Below are positions 32,815 to 42,200 of a stretch of 64,000 bases of DNA, one piece after another. Below the pieces are notes generated by a model. It did no database searches. It was not told where the DNA came from and saw only the letters and a program-made list of their open reading frames with translations. Each line of letters begins with the position of its first letter. Position 1 is the stretch's first letter. Source of the DNA: Candidatus Bipolaricaulota bacterium (GTDB lineage Bacteria; Bipolaricaulota; Bipolaricaulia; Bipolaricaulales; Bipolaricaulaceae); contig JALHJZ010000004.1 in the NCBI GenBank assembly GCA_022838705.1, forward strand, positions 1 through 64,000, read 5' to 3'. The position numbers and the translations under genes are program-made.

Positions 32815-34065
32815 CTATTCGTAGCGGAGCGCGTCCACCACCGGCAGCTTCGCCGCTCGCCACGCGGGCCACAGGCCGGCAACCGCGCCGAGGGCAAATG
32901 CCCCGGCCAGCGTGGCCACGATCAGCGACGGGCTCACGACCACGGCCACCCGGACATCGAAGATCCGCCCGATCACGGCCGAGGCCAGGGAACTGACCCC
33001 AAGCCCCAAGAGCGTGCCCACGATCCCACCCACGAGCCCCATCAGCCCCGACTCGATCAGGAAGATGGACAGGATATGGCTGTTCTTCGCCCCGACCGCC
33101 TTCATGATCCCGATCTCCTTCGTGCGCTCGAGGACGGAGGTGTACATTGTGTTCATCACCCCCACCCCCCCCACGAGGAGGGAGATCCCGGCGATCCCGG
33201 CCAGGAACGCGCTCACAGTGGAGGTCACCGTCCCGATCGCGCTGCTGATGTCGCTGTAGGTCACCGCGGTCACCTCCGACCCCCGGGCTCGCAGCTCCAC
33301 CTGCACCCGCGCGGCGACCTCGTCCACATCGCGCCCCGGTTCGGTGCGCACGAGGGTGGTGAGCACGTCGTTGGCTGGTCCCCACAGGAGGTCCATCGTG
33401 CCATAGGGGACGTAGATCGTATCGCCGCTTGGCGAGATCCCAGAGGTAAACCCTTGTTGTGACGGTTCAGCGGTCGGGGCTACGATCCCGATCACTGTGA
33501 GCGTGAGCTCCGGCTTGTCCCCATCCCCCGCGATCACGATGGTCTCTCCCACCTCCACATGGAGTCGGGTCGCCACATCCTTCCCCAGCACCGCGACGAG
33601 GGTCTCGTCCTCACCGAACAGGCGCCCTCCCGGTTCGAGCTCGAGCGAACCAATGAACGCCGGGAACGACGTGACGAGCTCGGGGGAGAGGCCCAGGACG
33701 GGGAGGAACCCTTGGGTCACGCGTCCATCCGGGCCGGCCTGTCCCTCCACAAACGCCGTGCGCTGCCGCACCGCCGCGGCCGTGGCCACACCATCCACCG
33801 TGCGCAACCACTCGAGGTCAAGCATGTACTGAGCGAGGCCGTTACTGCGCCCGGAATTGGACATCTGCCGCGGGGCGAGCAGGAACGTGTCCACGCCGAA
33901 CACCTTGGCTACCTCGTCATTGACAGTCCGCTCGAGGCCCAGCCCAATCGAGATCAGGGCGACCACGGCCGTAATCCCGATGAAGACGCCGATCACGGTC
34001 AGCCAACTGCGGATCCGACGGTGGAGGATGCTCGATCCCGCCAACGCCATGAAGTCACGAACCAT
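32815..34065 (-). CDS. MacB/FtsX-type ABC exporter permease
   Basis: A 416-residue permease with the MacB layout: one N-terminal helix (WLTVIGVFIGITAVVALISIG), a large extracytoplasmic domain (about residues 45-285, including GVATAAAVRQRT and VTSFPAFIGSLELEPGG), then three C-terminal helices containing LERTKEIGIMKAVGAKNSHI and FLIESGLMGLVGGIVGTLLG. With the adjacent ATPase it forms a mechanotransmission-type exporter for peptides, lipoproteins or drugs; the substrate is unknown. Its start overlaps the end of the ATPase gene by 11 bases. Confidence 0.93.
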   Translation of the reverse strand: MVRDFMALAGSSILHRRIRSWLTVIGVFIGITAVVALISIGLGLERTVNDEVAKVFGVDTFLLAPRQMSNSGRSNGLAQYMLDLEWLRTVDGVATAAAVRQRTAFVEGQAGPDGRVTQGFLPVLGLSPELVTSFPAFIGSLELEPGGRLFGEDETLVAVLGKDVATRLHVEVGETIVIAGDGDKPELTLTVIGIVAPTAEPSQQGFTSGISPSGDTIYVPYGTMDLLWGPANDVLTTLVRTEPGRDVDEVAARVQVELRARGSEVTAVTYSDISSAIGTVTSTVSAFLAGIAGISLLVGGVGVMNTMYTSVLERTKEIGIMKAVGAKNSHILSIFLIESGLMGLVGGIVGTLLGLGVSSLASAVIGRIFDVRVAVVVSPSLIVATLAGAFALGAVAGLWPAWRAAKLPVVDALRYE

Positions 34066-34756
34066 GGGCCATCTCTTCGATCACGCGCCCGTCGCGCATG
34101 CGCACGATGCGGTCCGCGATGCAGGCCGCGTCAGGGTCGTGGGTCACGAGGACCACGGTCTTCCCATCTGCGGTGCTCAGGCTCTGGAGGAGAGTGAGGA
34201 TCGTTGCCCCCGTCTCCGAGTCGAGGTTCCCGGTGGGCTCATCGGCGAGGATGATCTCCGGGTCGTTCGCCAAGGCGCGGGCGATGGCCACGCGCTGCCG
34301 CTCACCGCCGGAGAGCTCGTTCGGCCTGTGGTGGACACGATCGGCCAGCCCAACCTTGATCAAAAGGTCCCGCGCCCGGGCGGCCCGGTTCCTCTTCGGG
34401 GCCCCGAGGAAGACCATCGGCAGCTCCACGTTCCTCTGCGCCGATAGCGTCGGGATAAGGTTGAACGTCTGGAACACGAACCCGACCTTGCGGCCGCGCA
34501 GGGTGGCAAGCTGGTGCTCGGAGAGCTCGTGCAGGGGTTGCCCATCCAGCAGCGCCACCCCGCCCGTCGGCGTGTCGAGCGCCCCCAGGATGTGCATCAG
34601 GGTGGACTTGCCCGACCCGGACGGGCCCATCACGGCCACGATCTCCCCCCTCTCGATGGTGAGATCCACCCCCCGCAGCGCGTGCACCGCGGTCTTGCCG
34701 AGCGGGTACACCTTGGTGATCCCCCGGAGGTCGAGCAGAGGCATCGCTGATTTCAT
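34055..34756 (-). CDS. MacB/LolD-type ABC ATPase
   Basis: A 233-residue ATPase with Walker A GPSGSGKST (about residues 45-53), Q-loop FVFQTFNLIPTLSAQRNVELPM, signature LSGGERQRVAIARAL, Walker B IILADEPTGNLD and H-loop VLVTHD. These are typical of the LolD/MacB group. ATG 34756 overlaps the preceding stop as ATGA; a second Met four residues later is an alternative. It drives the permease at 32815-34065. Confidence 0.94.
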   Translation of the reverse strand: MKSAMPLLDLRGITKVYPLGKTAVHALRGVDLTIERGEIVAVMGPSGSGKSTLMHILGALDTPTGGVALLDGQPLHELSEHQLATLRGRKVGFVFQTFNLIPTLSAQRNVELPMVFLGAPKRNRAARARDLLIKVGLADRVHHRPNELSGGERQRVAIARALANDPEIILADEPTGNLDSETGATILTLLQSLSTADGKTVVLVTHDPDAACIADRIVRMRDGRVIEEMAHGS

Positions 34757-35346
34757 CCCGCGACGAACGTATACCCGACCAGTTCCAGCGAGAAGACCGT
34801 CTCCCAGCGCCCGTCCCGTCGCCGCTCGACGAGGACCCGCGGCACCGTGTACACCGGGTGGGAGAGGCTGAACGCCACGGTGGTCTTGGCATCTGGACTG
34901 CGGGGGTCGACGATCGTGCCCTCGATGCACCGCACGCCGGCGATGGTCACGGAGGCAACGTTGGTGAACGATCCCCCGCCGGGGAGGGCGTACTCCTGGC
35001 CCTCCTGGAGACGGGCGCGCTGGTCCATCAGGGTCTGGAGCGCGGCGAGGCTCACGTCTTGCCCTCCCCCGTACAGCAGCCCCGCCGCCCCGAACACGAG
35101 CCCGAACGTCGACAGCTGGTCCGCCGTCCCGCTGGCCTCGAGCATCATCCGCACCGTGTAGATCCCATCTGCGTGGGCGATCACCTGGAGCTCGAGGGCC
35201 TGGGGTTCGCTCACGTCCTCGGCCACAATGCGGAAGGTCATCGTCGTCGTCCCTTGCGGAAACGACTCCAATTGGGCTTGCCCGAATGCGCCCCCGCCCA
35301 CCGCGAACACGCTCGCCAGGGCGATCGCAGCAACCTTGATCCTCAT
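34753..35346 (-). CDS. Secreted hypothetical protein of the MacB-type operon
   Basis: A 197-residue protein with a signal peptide (RIKVAAIALASVFAVGGGAFG) and a beta-rich mature part containing FRIVAEDVSEPQALELQVIAHADGIYTVRMML-type strands and a single late Cys (VRCIEG). I do not recognise the family. ATG 35346 follows AGGAGGAGGC. As first gene of an operon with an exporter and an anchored protein, it may be an envelope component or an export partner. Confidence 0.6.
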   Translation of the reverse strand: MRIKVAAIALASVFAVGGGAFGQAQLESFPQGTTTMTFRIVAEDVSEPQALELQVIAHADGIYTVRMMLEASGTADQLSTFGLVFGAAGLLYGGGQDVSLAALQTLMDQRARLQEGQEYALPGGGSFTNVASVTIAGVRCIEGTIVDPRSPDAKTTVAFSLSHPVYTVPRVLVERRRDGRWETVFSLELVGYTFVAG

Positions 35347-35506
35347 GCCTCCTCCTTTTAGGTCACCGATGGAGTGATCTTCCGCGGAGAGTGGTGGCCG
35401 ATCCACCCACCACGCCGCCCTCGTATATAGCCGTCCGCTGTGGAGCCGAGGAGGAGACGGTGTGGAGGGGATTCGGACGCCCTCCGGGGGGCGTGGGCGA
35501 GGCTGG

Positions 35507-36322
35507 CTACGCGTGCGAGGTGGGGGAGAGGGTGGCGATGAGGGCTCCTACGAGGCCAAGCCCGACCCCGATCGCCAGCCCGCTCCCGACGAGGCTTCCC
35601 CACACGTAGGGGAAGCTCGGGACGACATCGCGCAGGTAGGGCACAGACCCTCCCCCTGCCCAGAGAGCCCAACAAATCACGATGTAGAGCCCCCCTCCCG
35701 CCAAACCAGCGGCGGCCCCGAGCGCGAGGAACGGGGTGCGCCGGAGGGCCGGGCTCACCCCACAGCTCTTTAGGAGCGCGAGTTCCCTTCCCCACGCGGT
35801 CGCTGTGCCTGTCACCGCACGCTGGGCAAGCCACAGGGCGAGGGCCAGCGTGGCCACGAGGGCCACCATGGCCACGATGCGCGACGCGGGCGGGACGCGG
35901 GTGCGGGCGAACGGCCGCTCGTGGTACTGGACGCCCGCCACCTCAGTCAGGACCCGCAACCGGGATTCCACCGCGGCCCGGACGTCGGGGGATAGGAGCC
36001 GCACGACGAGGGTCCGCTGGCTGATCGGGACGGGGTCATCCTCCCCCGGGAAGCGAAACGTCACCCCGTCCACCCCGGGCCACGTCCAGATCTCGCTCGC
36101 CAGCTGGGCAATGGCTGTTTCCGACGGGGCCGCGGAGAGCTGGGCAAGGAGGTACGCCTCGACGCCCGCCCCAGGCGCCCCAGGCCCGGTGGGGAGGAGG
36201 AACAGAGCGGTCCCGCTCAGGAGGACGGCCGCCACGGCGAGGGCCCACCCGATGAGCGCCGCAGGGCGGGTGACGCTCCGCCGCAGGGCGTCTCCGATCA
36301 GGAACCAAAGCCCGCGGCTCAT
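35507..36322 (-). CDS. ftsX: FtsX-like permease
   Basis: A 271-residue protein with four membrane helices: one N-terminal (ALIGWALAVAAVLLSGTALFLL), then an extracytoplasmic domain of about 100 residues (VDGVTFRFPGEDDPVPI), and three at the C-terminus (IVAMVALVATLALALWLA; FLALGAAAGLAGGGLYIVICWAL; WGSLVGSGLAIGVGLGLVGALI). That order, together with the neighbouring FtsE-like ATPase, identifies FtsX, which signals to wall hydrolases at the division site. It overlaps ftsE by 4 bases. Confidence 0.8.
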   Translation of the reverse strand: MSRGLWFLIGDALRRSVTRPAALIGWALAVAAVLLSGTALFLLPTGPGAPGAGVEAYLLAQLSAAPSETAIAQLASEIWTWPGVDGVTFRFPGEDDPVPISQRTLVVRLLSPDVRAAVESRLRVLTEVAGVQYHERPFARTRVPPASRIVAMVALVATLALALWLAQRAVTGTATAWGRELALLKSCGVSPALRRTPFLALGAAAGLAGGGLYIVICWALWAGGGSVPYLRDVVPSFPYVWGSLVGSGLAIGVGLGLVGALIATLSPTSHA

Positions 36323-37008
36323 CCCGTCACCCCCGGCCGGAGGTGCACCGTGTACTGGAGGAGGGGGGCCCGGTCGCGGGGCGGGAACCCGTGCCGCGCG
36401 GGGATATCCGGGTCGCGGGTCGTGGCGAGGACCGCCACGCCCGCCTCGTTGAGCGCGCGCAGCATTGCCACGAACTCATCCTGGCCTTCCGTTGTGAGCC
36501 CGCGGAACGGGTCGTCGCACAGGAGCACCGCCGGCTCCGGGCACAGGGCGAGGGCGAGGACGAGCTTCCGCTGGCCGAGCTCGTCCAGCGCCGATGCCGG
36601 CGTCGCCTCCTCCCCTCGGAGATGGGCGAGTTCCACAGCCCGCGCGATGTGCTCCCTCGCCTCGGCCCCCCCGATCGCGAGCGCGCGCAGCTTGAACTCG
36701 AGGTTCCCCTCAACGGAACGCCGGTCGAGGACGACCGAGCCCTCCGGCATGTACCCGATCCGTCGCCGCAGCTCCCGTGCCCGCGGGGGGGAGAGGCGGG
36801 CCATGTTCCGGCCGAGGACGAGGATCTGTCCCCCGGTGGGGACCTTCTCCCGCAGGATGAGCTCGAGGAGGAGGGTTTTCCCGGACGAGGGAGGGCCGAC
36901 CACGAACACGAACCCATCTCCGGGGACGCCGAGGGAGAACCCATCCAGGACGAGCACCCCGTCGTCGGTCGCGTACCGCAGCTCCGAGACCTGAATCGCT
37001 ATGCGCAT
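36319..37008 (-). CDS. ftsE: FtsE-like ABC ATPase with degenerate catalytic motifs
   Basis: A 229-residue ABC ATPase paired with FtsX. Walker A is GPPSSGKT (about 38-45) and the FtsE-like D-loop region FRGLTTEG is recognisable. The signature LSGGQ is replaced by LDELGQRKLVLALAL, the Walker B Glu is an Asp (VLLCDDPF), and the switch His is missing (VLATTRDPD). ATP binding seems possible, but hydrolysis should be weak or absent as in some structural ABC ATPases. This is read directly from the sequence; its consequence is inferred. The gene lies between prmC, overlapping by 10 bases, and ftsX. Confidence 0.78.
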   Translation of the reverse strand: MRIAIQVSELRYATDDGVLVLDGFSLGVPGDGFVFVVGPPSSGKTLLLELILREKVPTGGQILVLGRNMARLSPPRARELRRRIGYMPEGSVVLDRRSVEGNLEFKLRALAIGGAEAREHIARAVELAHLRGEEATPASALDELGQRKLVLALALCPEPAVLLCDDPFRGLTTEGQDEFVAMLRALNEAGVAVLATTRDPDIPARHGFPPRDRAPLLQYTVHLRPGVTG

Positions 37009-37850
37009 CGTGCGATGAGGAACCGTTCCTTGCCGCTCTGGTCGCGTTCCACCCGTGCCTCCCCGAGGCCGGGCACGCGGCGGGCGATCGCGAGGGCAGC
37101 GGCCCCTTGGCGGGCCCCGATCTCGACGAGGATCGTTCCCCCGGGAAGGAGGTGGTGCGGGGTCCGAACGAGGATGGCCCGGAGGGCATCCAGGCCGTCT
37201 GGACCCCCGTCGAGGGCGCGACGGGGTTCGTAGAGGCGCACCTCCGGTTCGAGGGACGAAAATTCACACCGCGCCACATAGGGGGGATTGGCCACGATGA
37301 GGTGGAACGCCTCCCGGACACAGGAGAACCAGTCCGAGCGCCGGATCTCCACCTTAGACTCCAGACGATGGGCCCTCACGTTCCGCCGTGCACAGGCCAG
37401 GGCGCGTGGGCTCATGTCCACCGCGAGCACCTGCCCATCATCCCGCGCCCGCGCGAGGGCCACGGCGAGGGCCCCTGTCCCCGTCCCCAGGTCGAGGGCG
37501 CGGGGGTAGGGAGGGAGGGAGCGGAGGACCGCGATCGCCCGCTCAGCGAGCTCCTCCGTCTCCGGACGGGGGATGAACACCCCGGGCCGAACGGCGACAT
37601 CGAAGTCGAGGAACCCGGTCTCCCCCTCGAGGAGTGGGAACGGAACCCGCCTCGCCCGAGCGGCGACGAGCATCCGATACCTTCGGCCGACCGCAGGAGG
37701 GACCGCCGACCCCGCCAGCTCTGCCGGGGAACCCGCGGCCAGCGTGAAGAGCCGCCGTGCCTCGCGGGGCGCAGCGGGGATCCCCGCCGCGGCGAGCTCC
37801 TGGGAGCCACGCGCCACTGCCTCCCTTATCTGAACAGCGCTTGGAGCCAC
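36999..37850 (-). CDS. prmC: Release factor glutamine methyltransferase
   Basis: A 283-residue SAM enzyme that methylates the GGQ glutamine of release factors. It contains FDVAVRPGVFIPRPETEEL, the SAM motif ALDLGTGTGALAVALA, and the catalytic NPPY (IVANPPYV, about residue 185), and ends with LLPGGTILVEIGARQG. The N-terminal helical domain is somewhat divergent. The start is GTG 37850. prfA, its usual neighbour, is not in the window; ftsE and ftsX follow instead. Confidence 0.92.
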   Translation of the reverse strand: MAPSAVQIREAVARGSQELAAAGIPAAPREARRLFTLAAGSPAELAGSAVPPAVGRRYRMLVAARARRVPFPLLEGETGFLDFDVAVRPGVFIPRPETEELAERAIAVLRSLPPYPRALDLGTGTGALAVALARARDDGQVLAVDMSPRALACARRNVRAHRLESKVEIRRSDWFSCVREAFHLIVANPPYVARCEFSSLEPEVRLYEPRRALDGGPDGLDALRAILVRTPHHLLPGGTILVEIGARQGAAALAIARRVPGLGEARVERDQSGKERFLIARCA

Positions 37851-37912
37851 CCTACCTCTCCCCCGTACAATGGGTCAAAGCAAACGCATTGTAGCGAAAA
37901 AAGGGGGACGAT

Positions 37913-38413
37913 GTGGTACGCATTACATTCAAGGGGTTGATCCTCGCGGTACTGGGGCTGATCGTGACTGGTTGCTCGTTCCTCGGCGGCGAGGAGCAGC
38001 CGGTGGACTTCTGGCAGCCCGCTCTCTCGCCGGACGGGACGACCCTCGCCTACATCGCCAAGGGCGAGAAGAGCTACAACCTGTTCGCCCTCGATCTGGC
38101 AACGGGGCACGAGCGGCTCGTCCTCGCGCTGGAACGCGACATCGTCTATCCGAGCTGGTCCCCAGATGGGGAACGGATCGCGTTCATGTACGTCCAGGAT
38201 GAGAACAACTGGGACATCTTCACGGTCGAAGTGGCAACGGGGATCGTGTTCCGGGTGACGGCAGACGCGGCCACCGATGCCAACCCGGTCTGGACCGCGG
38301 CCGGTCCGATCCTGTTCAACTCCGACCGGGGAGGGCAGTGGGGTGCGTACACGATCAACCCCGACGGGACGGGCCTCAGGAAGCTATCGTTCGACCGGCC
38401 GACAAAAGGGTGA
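37913..38413 (+). CDS. TolB-like beta-propeller lipoprotein
   Basis: A 166-residue lipoprotein (lipobox IVTGC, Cys near residue 21) followed by three PD40-type repeats: WQPALSPDGTTLAYIA, YPSWSPDGERIAFMY and NPVWTAAGPILFNSDR. This is half of a normal six-bladed TolB propeller, so it may oligomerise or be truncated. The start is GTG 37913 after AAGGGGGACGAT; the overlapping ATG at 37911 is out of frame. It is followed by ispD after a single base. Confidence 0.75.
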   Translation: MVRITFKGLILAVLGLIVTGCSFLGGEEQPVDFWQPALSPDGTTLAYIAKGEKSYNLFALDLATGHERLVLALERDIVYPSWSPDGERIAFMYVQDENNWDIFTVEVATGIVFRVTADAATDANPVWTAAGPILFNSDRGGQWGAYTINPDGTGLRKLSFDRPTKG

Positions 38414-38414
38414 C

Positions 38415-39089
38415 GTGAGCGCCTCGGCGGTGATCCTCGCTGCCGGTGCGGGGACGCGGTTCGGCGGCGGGGAGAACAAGGTGTGGGCCCTCCTCGCGGG
38501 GCAGCCCCTCCTCGGGCACGGGCTCGCGGCCTTCGCGGCCTGCGGTGAGGTGGACGAGATCGTCGTCGTGATCCGCAGTGGGGATGAAGAGCGCCTGGCC
38601 TCCCTCCCCCCGGTGGGCCTCCCCCTCGCCGGGGTCGTGGGGGGAGAACGCCGGGCCGACTCAGCGTGGGCGGGCCTGTCCCGGGCAAGGGGGGAGTACG
38701 TCCTCGTCCACGATGGGGCCCGCCCCCTTGTGACGCCCAGCCTCATCCAGCGGGTCCTCGCGGCCGCGCGCCACCATGGGGCGGCCGTGCCCGTCCTCCC
38801 CGTGGCGGACACCGTGCGCCGTGCGCGTGACCAATTCCTCGAGAGCGAGACCCTCGACCGGCGGGACTGGGTTCTCATCCAGACCCCGCAGGGGTTCCGC
38901 CGGGACCTCCTCCTTGCAGCCTACGTGGAGGCGCACCGCCGCGGCCTCGAGCTCCCCGACGACGCGGCGGCCGTCCTTGCCCTCGGCCACGCCGTGGCGA
39001 CCGTCCCCGGCGACCCGGCGAACCTGAAGGTGACCCTCCCTGAAGACCTGACCCTTGCTAAGCGGATCCTTGCCGACTCCACCCCCTAA
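38415..39089 (+). CDS. ispD: 2-C-methyl-D-erythritol 4-phosphate cytidylyltransferase
   Basis: A 224-residue nucleotidyltransferase of the DXP pathway. The CTP-binding AVILAAGAGTRFGGGENKV (with the Gly-rich loop and key Arg and Lys), VVGGERRADSAWAGL, VLVHDGARPLV, and QTPQGFRRDLL motifs are present, ending VPGDPANLKVTLPEDLTLAKRIL. The start is GTG 38415. It is co-transcribed with the TolB-like lipoprotein gene and ends at a strong terminator. Confidence 0.95.
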   Translation: MSASAVILAAGAGTRFGGGENKVWALLAGQPLLGHGLAAFAACGEVDEIVVVIRSGDEERLASLPPVGLPLAGVVGGERRADSAWAGLSRARGEYVLVHDGARPLVTPSLIQRVLAAARHHGAAVPVLPVADTVRRARDQFLESETLDRRDWVLIQTPQGFRRDLLLAAYVEAHRRGLELPDDAAAVLALGHAVATVPGDPANLKVTLPEDLTLAKRILADSTP

Positions 39090-39189
39090 GGCCGCCGGAC
39101 GATCCGTTCCCCTCGGGGCGTCGTGAACCGTCGGTGGGCTGCGAACTTTTGGGGCAGCGCATCGCAGCGGGTCCACTCCGTGCCCAAAG

Positions 39190-39218
39190 AAGGGGGGCGG
39201 GCGCGGCCCGCCCCCCTT
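39190..39218. terminator. Bidirectional terminator between ispD and the Ala-rich protein gene
   Basis: A perfect 13-base stem (AAGGGGGGCGGGC, 39190-39202, with its complement 39206-39218) and a 3-base loop. Because it is symmetric and lies between two converging genes it can serve both. Confidence 0.8.
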
Positions 39219-39234
39219 ATCCACACTTCCGACC

Positions 39235-42200
39235 CTACCCGATGATGTCCTGGTACCAGACGACGAGCTTCACCTTGGCGCCCATGGTCACGGTGATCAG
39301 GTAGTACTCACGCCTTGCGTCCCAGGTACCGTTCTTCCGCGTGGGCGCGGTGGCATCCCCCACCCACTCGTCGTAGTAGAGAGGGCCGCGGCCATACGCT
39401 CCACCCGCGATCCGCCCTGGGAACCTGAGGGTCACCTGCGATCCCGCTGAGAAGGTGCTACTGAACGGGGTCACGCGGTCCTCCGTCTCGCCGGTGATCC
39501 GCACCGGCACCCGCAGCTCCTCGTACCCGGGCGTCACACTGACCTGCCGCCGCGCGTACACCTCGAGCGTGTACCCGAGCGGGCGGACGATGATCGGGCC
39601 AGGAATGGCGATCTGGACACAGGATTCGAGGTCCACCTTCTGTTCGGCGGTTTTCGTTCGCCCCGCCGAGTCATTAGCCTGGACCCGCACCGTGACCGAG
39701 CCGCCCCCAGACAGGTTCGCCCGAATCCCGACCGACCCAGAGGCGGGGAAGGTCCCGACGAGGGCCTGGGTTGTGCCGTTCGGGTAGACAAGGCTGATCG
39801 GTCCCACGAAGAGCGGGGCTGTCCCCCCGCTCGCCTGCCAGTACACGGTCACGAGGTGGCTGTACTCCTTGTCGCACACCTTCTCCACCGCCACCCGGAT
39901 CTGCACCGTGAGGTCGGGCACGCGGGCGGCTGCCGCCGTCCGCAGCGAGACGGAGTACCTGAAGAGCTCACAGTCCCGAGCGTCGAAGAGTCCAAACAGG
40001 ACCTCGTAGTTCGCCCCCGCCGTAGGCAGGTTTCCGGTGAGGATCCCCAGCCCCTGGTTAAGGTCGAGGTTCAGCTCAGAGCCGAGGGGGAGGTTCGACG
40101 AGATCCGGGTGATGCGGGTGATCCCCGCTGATCGGAACCGGGAGAGATCGCCCGCCGGAATGGCCTGCGTTGTGAGGAGGTGCTGCCCGGTAGAAACCTC
40201 GCCGAAGTCCCACTTCAGCCCGGCGAGCTGCGGGCACTGGGTGGTGGTCGCCGCCGTGTAGGTGGTCACCGTGAGGCGCACGACCACGCACTGGTTCCGG
40301 TCGAGCAGGTTGTACACGACGCTCCACTTGCCGCCCTCGCGAGGCACGGTGCCGGAGAGCTTGCCCTGCCGCGAGGAGAGGATGAGGTCGAAGGCGAGGC
40401 TGGCGGGCAAGGTGGAGCTCACGCGGGTCGCGGACACAACCCCGAGCGAGGCCACCGCGCTCGCGAGATCCGTCGGGAACGACTTCGTGGAGTTCAAGCT
40501 GCTCCCCGCCGTCAGCTGTCCGAAGTCCCACGCGATCTCCCGCGTAGCGGGACAGCCGGTGGGAGTCGGTGGCACGTACTGCTCGCACGTCGGCTGGAGG
40601 CATTGCGGGTCAATGAACGTCTGGATGGATGCCTCGATGTTGGGGACCACCTCGACCGACGTGGATGCCGTGGCCGCCGCCTGCGCGCAGGCCTGGGCCA
40701 TCGCCTGGGCCTGGGCAAGGGCTTCCGCACACGCCGCGGCGAACGCGGCCGCGCGGACCCTCACCTCAGCCGTGGCCGTGGCGCTCGCCTCCGCGTGGGC
40801 GAGGGCCACCGCGCAGGCCTGAGCCTGGGCGTACGCCTCCGCCTCCGCGAGCGCGAGGGCCTGAACGCACGCGAACGCCGACGCCTGGGCCCCGGCGAAC
40901 GCCGTGGCAGAGGCGTAAGCCGCCGCTGCCGCCTTGGCGAGCGCCGTCGCGGCTGCCTGTGCGTAGACGGCAACATACGCTTCGGCGTCCGCTTGGGCGA
41001 GGGCGGCGGCGTGGGCATGGGCCATCGCCTCCGCCTGCGCGCTCGCGTAGGCCTCGACACAGGCCACCGCTTGGGCGTAGGCCGCTACGGCCGCCTCCGC
41101 CGCCGCGTGCGCGGCAGCATGGGCCTGAGCGATCGCCTCGGCCATCGCCTGCACCCCGGCCGCAACCTCCGCTTCCGCCTGAGCCTGCGCTTCGACGCAC
41201 GCCAGGGCCGCCGCCTGCGCATCTGCGGCCGCCTGGGCCACCGCTTGCACCCCGGCTGCCGCGGCGGCCTGGGCCCGCGCATACGCGCCCGCTGCTGCTT
41301 CCGCTGCCGCCTGGGCCTGGACTGCGGCCTGGGCACACGCGGCAGCGCGAGCGAGGACTGCGGCCGCGGCGAACCCCTCCGCCTGAGCGTAGGCCTCGGC
41401 ATAGGCCGTGCTCCCCGCCGTCCCCGCCGCCGTCGCCGATGCCGCGGCGGATGCGGATGCGGACGCGACTGCGGTGGCACAGGCCGTGGCCTCCGCGCGG
41501 GCAGTCGCGGCTGCTGTCGCCGCTGTCGCAGCCTGGGCCTTCGCCTCGGCCACCGCTGCTGCCACGGCCGCGCTCATCGCGCTTGCCTCCGACTGGGCTC
41601 GGGCGTGGGCGCTCGCCGCCGCCGAAGCGCGCGCCTCGGCCGTGGCCCTGGCGGACGCGACCGCCCTCGCCATTGCCTGCGCTGCTGCATCGGCCTGGGC
41701 GCACGCCTGGGCACAGGCCGTAGCTTGAGCCTCGGCCTGCGCTTTCGCTGACGCGATCGCGCGGGCCATCGCGCTCGCCGACGCCTGCGCCGTAGCGCAC
41801 GCGGTAGCGATCGCCGTCCCTTCCGCCTCGGCAGCGGCCTGCGCTGAGGCGATCGCCTGCGCGGCCGCTGCGGCCACCGCTTCTGCCTCGGCGTACGCAG
41901 CGGCGCACGCCGCGGCCTGGGATTGCGCCGAAGAATGGGCAACCGCGATCGCACTTGCCGCTGCCCTCGCCTCCGCTTCCGCCTTCGCCCGCGCCTGGGC
42001 GACGGCCCGTGCCGCCGCCTCCGCTTGAGCGTAGGCGAACGCGCACGCCTGGGCCTGAGCCTCCGCCTGCGCTTGGGCCCGTGCCGCCGCCTCCGCTTGC
42101 GCAACCGCCCACGCCTCGGCGCGTGCCGTGGCCTGGGCTGCGGCCTGGGCCGCGGCGCTGGCCGTTGCCACCGCGGTCACGAGCGCGTCCACCGTGCCGC

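Noticed and set aside
37861..37912. TACAAT at 37866-37871 as a promoter for the TolB-like gene
   Set aside because: No acceptable -35 box lies 16-18 bases upstream; the match alone is too weak to list.
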